DNA of 12,322 nt from Candidatus Sulfopaludibacter sp. SbA3 (GTDB lineage: Bacteria > Acidobacteriota > Terriglobia > Bryobacterales > Bryobacteraceae), in assembly GCA_945900935.1 (NCBI GenBank), contig CAMDKT010000107.1, positions 1-12,322 of the forward strand. Direction: 5' to 3'. The notes under the pieces were generated by a model. It was not told where the DNA came from. It ran no database searches and worked only from the letters and a program-made list of their open reading frames with translations. A program made the translations under genes and the position numbers. Shown piece after piece: positions 1-7,483 of the stretch; position 1 is the first letter of the stretch, and the number at the start of each line of letters is the position of its first letter.

Positions 1-406
1 CTCGACTTCCCCCATGTCGGGCAGGTCTTTAGGATCGAGCGCGAGTCGATCAACAAAAAGACCGGCGCGCAGAGTCGTGAGATCGCATTGGGGATCACGA
101 GCCGCACACCGCAAGAGGCTTCGCCGAAACGCGTACTGGCCGTCAACCGCGGGCATTGGAGCATCGAAAGCGTTCATTACATCATCGACTGGAACCTGCG
201 ATGAGGATCGCAGCCGAATCCGAACCGGCTACGGCCCCGAAAACATCAGCCGCCTGCGTCGCTTTGCGGTGGGCATCCTCAAGTCATTTCAGAAGCGCAC
301 TCAATCCATCTCCGAAATGATGCGGAAACTCTGCTTCCGGACCCGTCTCGTCTTCGACTACCTGCGGATGACTCAAAATTCGAGCGCCCGGGGATTCGCA
401 CATTGA
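1..406 (+). pseudogene. ISAs1-family transposase, C-terminal remnant, frameshifted
   Basis: Frame 1 from the window edge reads the C-terminal part of an ISAs1-family DDE transposase: FPHVGQVFRIERES, then GITSRTPQEASPKR, then the hallmark RGHWSIESVHYIIDWN, ending at a TGA at 202-204. The homology continues without a gap in frame 2 as DEDRSRIR, GPENISRLRRFAVGILK and VFDYLRMTQNS, to the TGA at 404-406. The two halves fit if one base of the AACCTGC run (about 193-199) is removed, which points to a single-base insertion. The glutamate of HWSIE is probably the last residue of the DDE triad, by family analogy. The 5' part lies outside the window. I see no recognisable right terminal inverted repeat between the stop and the next gene at 427, so this is probably an inactive, decaying copy. 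ISAs1 elements are not known to me to use programmed frameshifting. Confidence 0.8.
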
Positions 407-426
407 GAACAAATTTACCGTGCGCT

Positions 427-1491
427 ATGCCCCCACCCGCCCGCCTTCTCAGCCTCGACGCCTACCGCAGGCTTATCATGCTCATCCTCGCCGGCAATGG
501 CTTCGGCCTCGGCGTCCTGCAAGCGTACCCCAACTGGGCCTGGCTCGCCGCTCAATTCGACCACGCCGCCTGGGAAGGCTGCACTTTCTGGGATCTCATC
601 CAGCCCGCTTTCACCTTCATGGTCGGCGTTGCCATGCCCCTCGCCTTCGCCCGCCGCCAAGCCAATGGCGCTACCTCAAAACGGATGTTCAAACACGTCC
701 TCTGGCGAGCGTTCCTGCTGATCCTGCTCAGTAACATCTACTCCAATTGGGCCTCCACGAAACCGCTGAAATTCCAGCTCATCAACGTTCTTAGCCAAAT
801 CGCCATCGGCTATGTCCTCTGCTTCTTAATCACCCGTCTGTCGTTCCCTAAACAAGCGATAACCGCCGCCGCCATCCTCGCCGGATACTTGGCGCTCTAC
901 CTGACCTTCCCCAGCCCCAACGGCCCCTTTGCCCAATACGGCAACGTCGGCACCGTGCTCGATCTCAACATCCTCGGCTACAACTATTCCGGCTACTACA
1001 CCACACTCAACGCCGCCGGCAACGCGATCACCATCCTCTTCGGCTGCTGGACCGGCCAACTCCTCCCAACCTCCGTATCCCATACCCAAAAACTCAAGAT
1101 CTTCGTCGCCTCCTCCGCCGCCTGCTTCGCTCTCGGCCTCGCCCTGCAGCCCGTCAACCCCATGGTCAATCGCCTCTGGACCGTCTCCTTCACCTTCTTC
1201 AGCGCCGGCTGGGTCATCGCCATTTTGATCGCCTTTTACTGGATAATCGAAGTGAAGTGCCGCAAGAAATGGGCCTTCCCGCTAACCGTCGTCGGCATGA
1301 ACTCCATTTTCATTTACTCCCTCGGCCAGATCGGCCTCAAGGCCTGGCTCGACCGCGGCCTCGCCGCCTTCACCGGCAAATTCTCAGCCCTCGGCGACCT
1401 CGGCGTTATCCCCCACCAGATCGTCGTCCTCGCCTTCATGTGGTATGCCTGTTACTGGCTCTATCAACGAAAGATATTTCTGAAAATCTAG
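427..1491 (+). CDS. HGSNAT-like (COG4299/DUF5009) membrane acetyltransferase
   Basis: A 354-residue polytopic membrane protein of the heparan-alpha-glucosaminide N-acetyltransferase-like family. In that family the human enzyme moves acetyl from cytosolic acetyl-CoA across the membrane to a terminal glucosamine. Family landmarks seen here are SLDAYRRLIML at residues 9-19, FDHAAWEGCTFWDLIQPAF (44-62), INVLSQIAIGYVL (119-131) and VVGMNSIFIYSLGQ (288-301). H46 sits where I place the acetyl-accepting histidine of the human enzyme (FQHSSWNG context, from memory). About nine or ten hydrophobic spans are visible. I chose ATG 427; an in-frame TTG at 403 would add eight non-conserved residues and overlaps the transposase stop. 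No clear Shine-Dalgarno is present. The stop is one base before the next ATG, so it is probably co-transcribed with the enolase, sulfatase and receptor genes. The bacterial substrate is unknown. Confidence 0.75.
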   Translation: MPPPARLLSLDAYRRLIMLILAGNGFGLGVLQAYPNWAWLAAQFDHAAWEGCTFWDLIQPAFTFMVGVAMPLAFARRQANGATSKRMFKHVLWRAFLLILLSNIYSNWASTKPLKFQLINVLSQIAIGYVLCFLITRLSFPKQAITAAAILAGYLALYLTFPSPNGPFAQYGNVGTVLDLNILGYNYSGYYTTLNAAGNAITILFGCWTGQLLPTSVSHTQKLKIFVASSAACFALGLALQPVNPMVNRLWTVSFTFFSAGWVIAILIAFYWIIEVKCRKKWAFPLTVVGMNSIFIYSLGQIGLKAWLDRGLAAFTGKFSALGDLGVIPHQIVVLAFMWYACYWLYQRKIFLKI

Positions 1492-1492
1492 C

Positions 1493-2674
1493 ATGACACG
1501 CCGCCACATCCTCGCCGCCTTCGCCCTCATCGGCGCTGCCCAACGCCTCAAAATTCAGAAACTGACGACCCGCAAACACTCCATCGGCAATCGCGATTAT
1601 CTGTTCCTCGAAATCGAAACCGATGGCGGCATCACCGGCCTCGGCGAAGGCTCCGTTTCCGGCCGCGTCGATGTCGTCGAACAAGCCATCCAGTTCTACA
1701 CGCCCTATCTCACCGGCAAGGACCCGGCCGGCATCGAAGAGCACTGGAACCGCAACTACTTCCAACTCTCCCGCTACCGCAACGGCCCCGTCCTCATGAC
1801 GGCCCTCTCCGCCATCGATATCGCCCTTTGGGACATCCTCGGCAAACAGCTCGGCGTACCCATCTGGCGTCTCCTCGGTGCCGCCGAAGCCAAGCCCATG
1901 CGCGTCTATTACTCCCACTGGAGCCAGACGCTTAACGACCGTTCTCCCGCGAACATCGAACAACTCGCCAGGCAAACCCGCGAAGAAGGCTGGTCCTGCA
2001 TCAAGTGGGTTCTCCCAAAGGGCGGCACCGAGCAGGAACGCCTCCGCCGCTTAACCGCCGAAGTCGAAGCCGCCCGCAAAGGCGGCGGACCCGATCTGGA
2101 AATCGGCCTCGAAATGTGGGAGACATTCTCCGTCCGCTCCGCTCTCGAATTCGCCCGCGCCGTCGCCCCGTTCAAACCCCTGTTTATCGAAGAACCCGCA
2201 TGGCGCGAGATCCCGCACTCGCTCGGTGAAATCGCGGCGAAAAGCCCCGTCGCTGTGGCCGGCGGCGAAGGGCTCATTTCCCGCTACGAGTTCAAACAAC
2301 TCCTCGACGCCAAAGGCGCGCAGATCATCCAGCCCGATGTCATCCACTGCGGCGGCATCTCCGAAATCCGCAAAATTGCCCACCTCGCCGACACCTACGG
2401 AGTCGAAATCTCCCCGCACATGTACTACGGCCCCGTCGCCCATGTCGCGTCCCTTCACTCCATGGCCGCTATCCGGAATTTCCTCATTCAGGAATGGGAC
2501 GCCGGGCAAATTCCCGCCTTTAATCCACTCACCAAAAACACGTTCCCTCATGTCGTCAAAGGCGAAGTAACGCTCAACGATAAACCCGGCCTCGGCCTCG
2601 AAATGGACTGGCCCCTCTGGCAGCAACGCCATCCCTACAAAGGCGCAAGCCTTCGTCCCCCCGGCGGCCGATAA
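1493..2674 (+). CDS. Enolase-superfamily (mandelate racemase/MLE type) sugar-acid dehydratase-like protein
   Basis: A 393-residue member of the mandelate racemase/muconate lactonizing branch, with an N-terminal capping domain (about 18-130) and a TIM barrel (about 135-375). The barrel carries K171 on the second strand, metal-ligand positions E207 (LEMWE, where mandelate racemase has Asp), E233 (FIEEP) and E259 (GGEGL), plus the D282 (QPDVIH) and H309 (SPHMYY) dyad. Enzymes of this type abstract a proton alpha to a carboxylate; most bacterial members dehydrate sugar acids such as galactonate or fuconate. The N-terminus MTRRHILAAFALIGAA looks like a short Tat signal, which is unusual for this normally cytoplasmic family. 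The gene lies one base after the acetyltransferase stop, and its TAA overlaps the sulfatase ATG. The fold is secure; the substrate cannot be assigned, and racemase activity remains possible. Confidence 0.85.
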   Translation: MTRRHILAAFALIGAAQRLKIQKLTTRKHSIGNRDYLFLEIETDGGITGLGEGSVSGRVDVVEQAIQFYTPYLTGKDPAGIEEHWNRNYFQLSRYRNGPVLMTALSAIDIALWDILGKQLGVPIWRLLGAAEAKPMRVYYSHWSQTLNDRSPANIEQLARQTREEGWSCIKWVLPKGGTEQERLRRLTAEVEAARKGGGPDLEIGLEMWETFSVRSALEFARAVAPFKPLFIEEPAWREIPHSLGEIAAKSPVAVAGGEGLISRYEFKQLLDAKGAQIIQPDVIHCGGISEIRKIAHLADTYGVEISPHMYYGPVAHVASLHSMAAIRNFLIQEWDAGQIPAFNPLTKNTFPHVVKGEVTLNDKPGLGLEMDWPLWQQRHPYKGASLRPPGGR

Positions 2675-4110
2675 TGACCCGCCGCCAGTTCCTCGGAAGC
2701 GCCGCCGCCGTTGCAATCGCCACCCGCCCGCCCAACATCAGCTCGCCAAACATCATCGTCATCCTCGCCGACGATCAAGGCTACGGCGATCTCGGCTGCT
2801 ACGGCTCGCCCTACATCCGCACTCCGAACATTGACCGCATGGCCCGCGAAGGCCTCCGCTTCACCGACTTCTACGCCCAATCCCTTTGCGGACCCAGCCG
2901 CGCCGCCCTCCTCACCGGCTCCTACCCCGCCCGCAACAGCCTCAACTTCAACCATCTCCCCAAAGCCAAAACCGGCATCCACCCCAACGAAATCACGATT
3001 CCCGAACTTCTCAGGCAAAAAGGCTACGCCACCCAAGCCATCGGCAAATGGCATTTGGGCGATGCAACGGAATTTCTTCCAACGAGCAATGGTTTCGACC
3101 ACTGGCTGGGCCTGCCCTACTCAAACGACATGTGGCCTTATCACCCCAAAGTCACGCGAGCCGGGCCCGAGAATGAAACCGCCAAAGCCGTCCGCGAACG
3201 CGCCGAACAAACCGGTTTCGACGGTCAAGGCCAGCACTACCCGCCCGACTGGTTCCCTCCCCTCCCGCTCATCCGCGACGAACGCGTAATAGAAACCAAT
3301 CCCGATCAAACGCAGCTAACATCCAGATACACCGCCGAAGCCATCAACTTCATCACCGCCAACAAATCCAAGCCATTCTTCCTCTATCTCGCCCACTCCA
3401 TGCCCCACGTTCCGCTCTTCCCCGGCAAGGCCTTCGCCGGCAAATCGCTGCGAGGCCGCTACGGCGACGTCATCGAAGAAATCGACCACGCAACCGGCCA
3501 AATCCTCAACAAACTCAAAGAACTCAAACTCGACAACAATACCCTCGTCATCTACACATCCGACAACGGCCCCTGGCTCCCCTACGGTATCGACGCCGGT
3601 TCCGCCGGTCCGCTGCGAGGCGCAAAAGGCAGCGTCTGGGAAGGCGGCATCCGCGTCCCCGCCATCTTCCGCTGGCCCGGCCGCATTCCCGCCAACACCG
3701 TCACTTCACAAATCGCCGCGACCATCGACCTTCTCCCCACCTTCGCCGCCGCCGCGCAAATCAAACTCCCGACAGACCGTACAATCGACGGCAAGGATCT
3801 CATTCCGTTATTAACCGCAACCAACAAACAAAGCCCGCACGACTACTTCTACTACTTCGACACCGCCATCCAATACACCCCCGAAACCGGTCGTCCAACG
3901 AGCAACTCAAACCTCCTCGCCATCCGTTCCGGTCGCTGGAAACTGCACTTGAACACCGGCGAACTTTACGATCTCCAATCCGACATCGGAGAAACAAAAA
4001 ACGTCGCCAAGCGCCAACCCGAAATCATGCAGACCCTCAAAGCGGCGGCCACTCAGTTTCTTGCCGAACTCCGCGCCAACATCCGCCCAATCGCCGCCCA
4101 AACCGTATAA
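2674..4110 (+). CDS. Tat-exported formylglycine-dependent sulfatase (S1 type)
   Basis: A 478-residue type I sulfatase that would hydrolyse sulfate esters in the periplasm. It begins MTRRQFLGSAAAVAIA, a typical Tat signal (TRRQFL followed by a short hydrophobic stretch). Visible active-site elements are D33-D34 (LADDQGYGD, calcium ligands), C72-G-P-S-R76 (the CxPSR site whose cysteine becomes formylglycine), K125 and H127 (GKWHLG), H241 and H245 (HSMPHVP), D297-N298 (SDNGPW) and K318 (GAKGSVWEGG). All the canonical residues are present, so it is expected to be active if a formylglycine-generating enzyme, not found in this window, is encoded elsewhere. Its length is normal for arylsulfatase A-like bacterial enzymes. 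It shares the base at 2674 with the preceding stop codon (TAATG) and precedes the outer-membrane receptor. Substrate class (sulfated glycan or aryl sulfate) is unknown. Confidence 0.92.
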   Translation: MTRRQFLGSAAAVAIATRPPNISSPNIIVILADDQGYGDLGCYGSPYIRTPNIDRMAREGLRFTDFYAQSLCGPSRAALLTGSYPARNSLNFNHLPKAKTGIHPNEITIPELLRQKGYATQAIGKWHLGDATEFLPTSNGFDHWLGLPYSNDMWPYHPKVTRAGPENETAKAVRERAEQTGFDGQGQHYPPDWFPPLPLIRDERVIETNPDQTQLTSRYTAEAINFITANKSKPFFLYLAHSMPHVPLFPGKAFAGKSLRGRYGDVIEEIDHATGQILNKLKELKLDNNTLVIYTSDNGPWLPYGIDAGSAGPLRGAKGSVWEGGIRVPAIFRWPGRIPANTVTSQIAATIDLLPTFAAAAQIKLPTDRTIDGKDLIPLLTATNKQSPHDYFYYFDTAIQYTPETGRPTSNSNLLAIRSGRWKLHLNTGELYDLQSDIGETKNVAKRQPEIMQTLKAAATQFLAELRANIRPIAAQTV

Positions 4111-4111
4111 T
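4106..4111 (+). promoter_or_regulatory. Candidate -10 box (TATAAT) for a leaderless receptor transcript
   Basis: A perfect TATAAT overlaps the sulfatase stop codon and lies exactly 7 nt before the receptor ATG at 4119. With normal -10 spacing, transcription would begin at or within a base of the ATG and produce a leaderless mRNA. No convincing -35 hexamer sits 17 bp upstream, and no Shine-Dalgarno is visible in the 8-base gap. The same TANNNT-N6/7-ATG layout recurs at 10090 and 7702 in this window. Confidence 0.4.
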
Positions 4112-4118
4112 TGTTTCA

Positions 4119-6674
4119 ATGTGGTTACGCCGGGTCTTCCTTCTGGTACTTCTGCCAGCCATCGCCCCATCCCAATCCAAACCCGCCCCGGATCAGCCCG
4201 CTGAACGCCGCCCCGATCTGAATCTGCTAAACAAAACCGACGCCGCCGCCGGCGAGTCCCCACGCAACGAGAACATTCAGTTCAACCTCATCGACAACAA
4301 CGCCGTCAAAGAACTCAACATCCGTCTCGGCACCACCGCCACCCTCATCGACGAAGCCAAAGCCGACCGCTCTTACTTCGGCGCCGAATTCGGCAACCGT
4401 CCAGCCGGCCCTATTCATCTCATGCCCGCCAAGCCATCCAACTTCCATGGCAGCCTGTTCAATACCCACGGCAACAGCGTTCTAAACGCCCGCAGCTTTT
4501 TCACCGTCGGCCCGCTCCGCCCGGCTCACGATAACCAGTACGGCGTCGGCCTCACTTTCCGCCCCTGGAAGAACGCCGCCCTGACAGCCGACGCCGGCCA
4601 AAGCAAACTCCGCGGCAATGTTAACGGCAATATCGTAGTCCCAAAAGCTGACGAACGAACGCCTCGCGCCACTGACCCCGCCGTCCGCCAACTCCTCCAA
4701 AGATTCCTCGACGCCTTCCCCAAAGAACTCCCCAACCGCACCGATAGCAACGACCGCGCCCTGAACACCAACGCGCCCCAGAACATCAACGACAACACCG
4801 CCTCCATTCGCCTCGATCAAAAAATTAGTGCCAACCACCAATTGAATCTCCGCCATCAATTCACATCCCAAACCGTCGACGCCTTCCAACTCGTCGCCGG
4901 TCAAAACCCCGACACCACCACCCGCGCCCACACATCTCAAATCACTTGGAATACAACGCAAGGCGCATCTACGCACATTACGGCCACCGCTATGTTCGAC
5001 CGCGTCGGCTCGCTGCTGATCCCCGAACCCAACGCCGTCGGCCCGCAAGTCAATTTCTCAAATGTGATAACAACCCTCGGGCCTGGCTCCAACATCCCCA
5101 TCGACCGCGCGCAAAATCGCTTCCGCTACGGCGCGGCCCTCACCCAAACACGCGGCAATCACAACTGGTACGCCGGTGTCGATTTCAACCGTCGCCAACT
5201 CAACGGAGCCGAAGCCTCCAGCACCCGCGGCAATCTCTATTTCCGCAACGATTTCGGCCGCACGGTTATGGAAAATTTCCTTCTCGGAATCCCCAGCCGC
5301 TTCAGCGGTTCCGTCGGCAGTATTCACCGCGGCTTCCGAAATAACGAAATCGTCACCCACATCGGCGACGATTTCCGCGTCAACGCCAGAGTGTCCCTCA
5401 ACTATGGCCTGCGCTATGAAATCGTCACCACGCCCACCGAAGTCAACAACCTGAACAAGCTTCCCTACGGTTGCGATTGCAATAACCTCGCCCCCCGCTT
5501 CGGCCTTGCCATCAGAACGAAACTCGGAATCGTCCGCGCCGCGTACAGCACCCACTTCGGTGAAATCTTTCCGGTGACGTTTTCTCAAATCCGCTACAAC
5601 CCGCCGCTCAACACGAAGTTCGAAATCCAAGTCCCGGATCTTTTCACGCCTTTCCGGCAACTCAACCTACCCGCCGATCCCAACGCCCGCAGTACCGTCC
5701 TCGAAATTTCGCCGGACCTCGCCACCCCCTACACCCATCTCTACAGCGCCTCCTGGGAACCGGCGCTGGCCAAAAACTGGAAGCTCCAACTCGGCTACAC
5801 CGGCAGCCGCGCTCACAAGCTGATGATGCTGCAGTACAACAATCGCGCCGTCCCCGTGCCCGGCGTTCCGCAAACGACAGCCACGATTACGGATCGCCGC
5901 CCCGACACCCGGTACTTCGATCTCCGCAGCACCGTCAACGGCTCGCACGGCTACTTTGACGCGGCCCGAGTGACTCTTGTCGTCCCCCGCTGGAGGGGCG
6001 CAAGCCTCGAATCCTCGTACTGGTTTTCCAAGGCAATCGATACCGGCGCCGCTTACACCAATACCGGCACCGGCGACGACGGCCGCCAAAGTCAGTCCCA
6101 AACACAGCAGAATATCTGGGATGACGTCAAAGCCGTCAGCAGCTTCGATCAAAAGCACGCGTTCCTCACCAGGGGCACTTACCAGACGCCGAGGTTCAAG
6201 CGAATCGGCCCGTGGGAATTGAGCGGCGTGTGGCTGCTCAAAACCGGCACCCCGTTCAGCATCGTCACCGGCTCGGACGCCCCCGGCTTCGGCAATGTTG
6301 ACGGCGACCAAGGCGACCGTCCTAACATCGTCGACCCATCCATCCTCGGCCGCGCCATCACCCACCCCGACGTCTCCCGCCAACTTCTCCCCCGTACGGC
6401 TTTCAGCTACATCCGGCCAACCGAAAAGAGAGGCAACATCGGGAACAATACATTCCGCAAAGCAGGCATCGCCAACGTGAACGCCAGCGTGGCCAAGACG
6501 TTCGCCATCGGCGGAGATCGAAGGCTACTCTTCCGCGCCGAGGCCGTCAACCTCGGCAACACGCCGCAGTTCGCCGAACCGTTTCGCGAGTTGTCATCCC
6601 CCAATTTCGCGTTTATTACGAACACCCTCAATGATGGACGCGCCGTGCGTTTCCACTTGCGTTTTCAGTTTTAA
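4119..6674 (+). CDS. Oar-like TonB-dependent-receptor beta-barrel, N-terminally reduced
   Basis: An 851-residue outer-membrane protein of the Oar-like family abundant in Acidobacteriota. A signal peptide covers about residues 1-20 (MWLRRVFLLVLLPAIAPSQS). The region around 84-130 matches the end of the plug of this family (AEFGNRPAGPIHLMPAKPSN, then FHGSLF at 109-114 and LNARSFF). The rest is barrel, with the family signature NNLAPRFGLA and a terminal phenylalanine (RFHLRFQF) suited to BAM recognition. Typical acidobacterial relatives run to about 1000-1200 residues and carry a carboxypeptidase-regulatory-like domain plus a full plug. Here only about 60 residues separate the signal peptide from the plug end, with no visible TonB box or regulatory domain. 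It could be a reduced transporter or a TonB-independent pore. A Cys-Asp-Cys sits in the YGCDCNN loop. Its position after the sulfatase suggests uptake or binding of the same glycan. Confidence 0.82.
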   Translation: MWLRRVFLLVLLPAIAPSQSKPAPDQPAERRPDLNLLNKTDAAAGESPRNENIQFNLIDNNAVKELNIRLGTTATLIDEAKADRSYFGAEFGNRPAGPIHLMPAKPSNFHGSLFNTHGNSVLNARSFFTVGPLRPAHDNQYGVGLTFRPWKNAALTADAGQSKLRGNVNGNIVVPKADERTPRATDPAVRQLLQRFLDAFPKELPNRTDSNDRALNTNAPQNINDNTASIRLDQKISANHQLNLRHQFTSQTVDAFQLVAGQNPDTTTRAHTSQITWNTTQGASTHITATAMFDRVGSLLIPEPNAVGPQVNFSNVITTLGPGSNIPIDRAQNRFRYGAALTQTRGNHNWYAGVDFNRRQLNGAEASSTRGNLYFRNDFGRTVMENFLLGIPSRFSGSVGSIHRGFRNNEIVTHIGDDFRVNARVSLNYGLRYEIVTTPTEVNNLNKLPYGCDCNNLAPRFGLAIRTKLGIVRAAYSTHFGEIFPVTFSQIRYNPPLNTKFEIQVPDLFTPFRQLNLPADPNARSTVLEISPDLATPYTHLYSASWEPALAKNWKLQLGYTGSRAHKLMMLQYNNRAVPVPGVPQTTATITDRRPDTRYFDLRSTVNGSHGYFDAARVTLVVPRWRGASLESSYWFSKAIDTGAAYTNTGTGDDGRQSQSQTQQNIWDDVKAVSSFDQKHAFLTRGTYQTPRFKRIGPWELSGVWLLKTGTPFSIVTGSDAPGFGNVDGDQGDRPNIVDPSILGRAITHPDVSRQLLPRTAFSYIRPTEKRGNIGNNTFRKAGIANVNASVAKTFAIGGDRRLLFRAEAVNLGNTPQFAEPFRELSSPNFAFITNTLNDGRAVRFHLRFQF

Positions 6675-6726
6675 ACTCTTTCATCCACCGCCACGCGCCA
6701 ACACTCTTCGGCGAGCGACCGATACG

Positions 6727-6927
6727 CTACGACTCGTTGCCGGGGGGTAACATCTCGTTACGCTCCGCGTACTCCTCCGAAATCATCTGAAACACGCCCG
6801 CGAGTTCATCCAGCGCTTCTTCCCGTGAATCCATCAGCGCATAACACCCTGGAATCGAGGGAACTTCCGCAACCCATCCGTCAGGCTGGTTGCGGTACAG
6901 CACAACATTGTAGTCGTCCAATCTCAC
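6727..6927 (-). CDS. HicB-like (UPF0150) antitoxin-family protein, orphan
   Basis: A 66-residue HicB-fold protein: a short strand (YNVVLYRNQPDGW), then the family core VAEVPSIPGCYALMDSREEA and a helix (LDELAGVFQMISEEYAERN), ending LPP. I chose GTG at 6927-6925 because it forms a GTGA overlap with the DUF1801 stop and follows a purine-rich GGAGAAGGGGAAGAA stretch. An ATG at 6972 would add 15 glycine- and glutamate-rich residues that merely shadow the upstream gene. No hicA-like gene follows in the 52 bases before the receptor stop, so it is unpaired unless it cooperates with the DUF1801 protein or with the upstream HicA. It lacks a DNA-binding tail. It is probably the last gene of the minus-strand cluster. 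HicB folds also occur outside toxin-antitoxin pairs. Confidence 0.72.
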   Translation of the reverse strand: MRLDDYNVVLYRNQPDGWVAEVPSIPGCYALMDSREEALDELAGVFQMISEEYAERNEMLPPGNES

Positions 6928-7238
6928 TTCTTCCCCTTCTCCGCCACCCGCGCCTTCACCAGCGCTGCCCACAACGGCTTATCCACCGCAAATCGAATCG
7001 TGCCCTTCGAAGTCTCGTACTTCGCCCATTCATCTTTGAATTTCTCGACCATCGATCCATTCATCGGAAAGAAGCTGCAATGCTCCTTGAACGATGCATA
7101 CGCCACTAATCCGCCCCTGTACTTGAACGCCGGCATCCCGTAACTAATCCCCTCCGTAGCCTCCTTCGGTGCCGCCGCGCGAATCATCCCCCGCAGCTTC
7201 TCCAACGTGCTCCGTTGCGGCTCTGGAACGTCCTCCAA
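6924..7238 (-). CDS. DUF1801 (YdhG-like, frataxin-like fold) protein
   Basis: A 104-residue DUF1801 protein. Landmarks are VPEPQRSTLEKLRGMIRAAA, ISYGMPAFKYRGGLVAYASF, HCSFFPMNG and KGTIRFAVDKPL. The fold resembles frataxin; members have been linked to iron handling, but the biochemical role is not settled. The only in-frame start is TTG at 7238-7236, with AGGAG only 3 nt before it. The frame stays open further upstream and encodes DEESEEYLED, which resembles the usual N-terminus of the family. An ATG at 7258-7256 that would suit it lies one frame off, so a one-base deletion near 7244-7250 may have damaged the 5' end. The gene lies 53 bases after hicA and overlaps the orphan hicB-like gene by 4 bases. 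Confidence 0.75.
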   Translation of the reverse strand: MEDVPEPQRSTLEKLRGMIRAAAPKEATEGISYGMPAFKYRGGLVAYASFKEHCSFFPMNGSMVEKFKDEWAKYETSKGTIRFAVDKPLWAALVKARVAEKGKK

Positions 7239-7291
7239 ATACTCCTCGCTTTCTTCATCCCCGCATCATATTACAGCGCGCCCGGGCTATT

Positions 7292-7483
7292 CTATCCCGG
7301 CGGATCCGGAATCGAGAGCTTTCGACAGATTTTTTTCGCCAGCAGGTTTGGTATCTCCGAATGGCGCGGAACTGCTTCCGCGTGTCCGGTCCGCGGATTC
7401 TCCCAAAGCGCGTGCTCCTTACCCTCGCGCCGCAAAACGCAGCCATGCCGACGAAGATGGCGCAACAAGCCCTCGCGTCTCAT
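7292..7483 (-). CDS. hicA: HicA-family toxin (mRNA interferase type)
   Basis: A 63-residue protein matching the HicA double-stranded-RNA-binding-like fold. It starts with an RREGLLRHLRRHGC helix, then LRREGKEHALWENP, where H24 takes the place of the catalytic histidine of the usual G-S-H motif, then AVPRHSEIPNLLAKKICRKL. HicA toxins cleave mRNA and are neutralised by HicB. I chose ATG 7483-7481 because it overlaps the hicB stop as ATGA; a longer reading of the frame up to 7654 only shadows hicB. The antitoxin-first order is the reverse of the classical hicAB arrangement but is known. Key residues are intact, so the toxin is probably functional. Confidence 0.85.
   Translation of the reverse strand: MRREGLLRHLRRHGCVLRREGKEHALWENPRTGHAEAVPRHSEIPNLLAKKICRKLSIPDPPG

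Noticed and set aside
403..426. TTG start for the acetyltransferase and a TTGAGA...TATGCC promoter
   Set aside because: The extra eight residues carry no family signal and the TATGCC would overlap the ATG itself; neither is convincing.
6675..6726. Terminator between the convergent receptor and HicB-like genes
   Set aside because: Only a four-base CGCC/GGCG pairing with a loop of about ten bases and no T-run; too weak to call.
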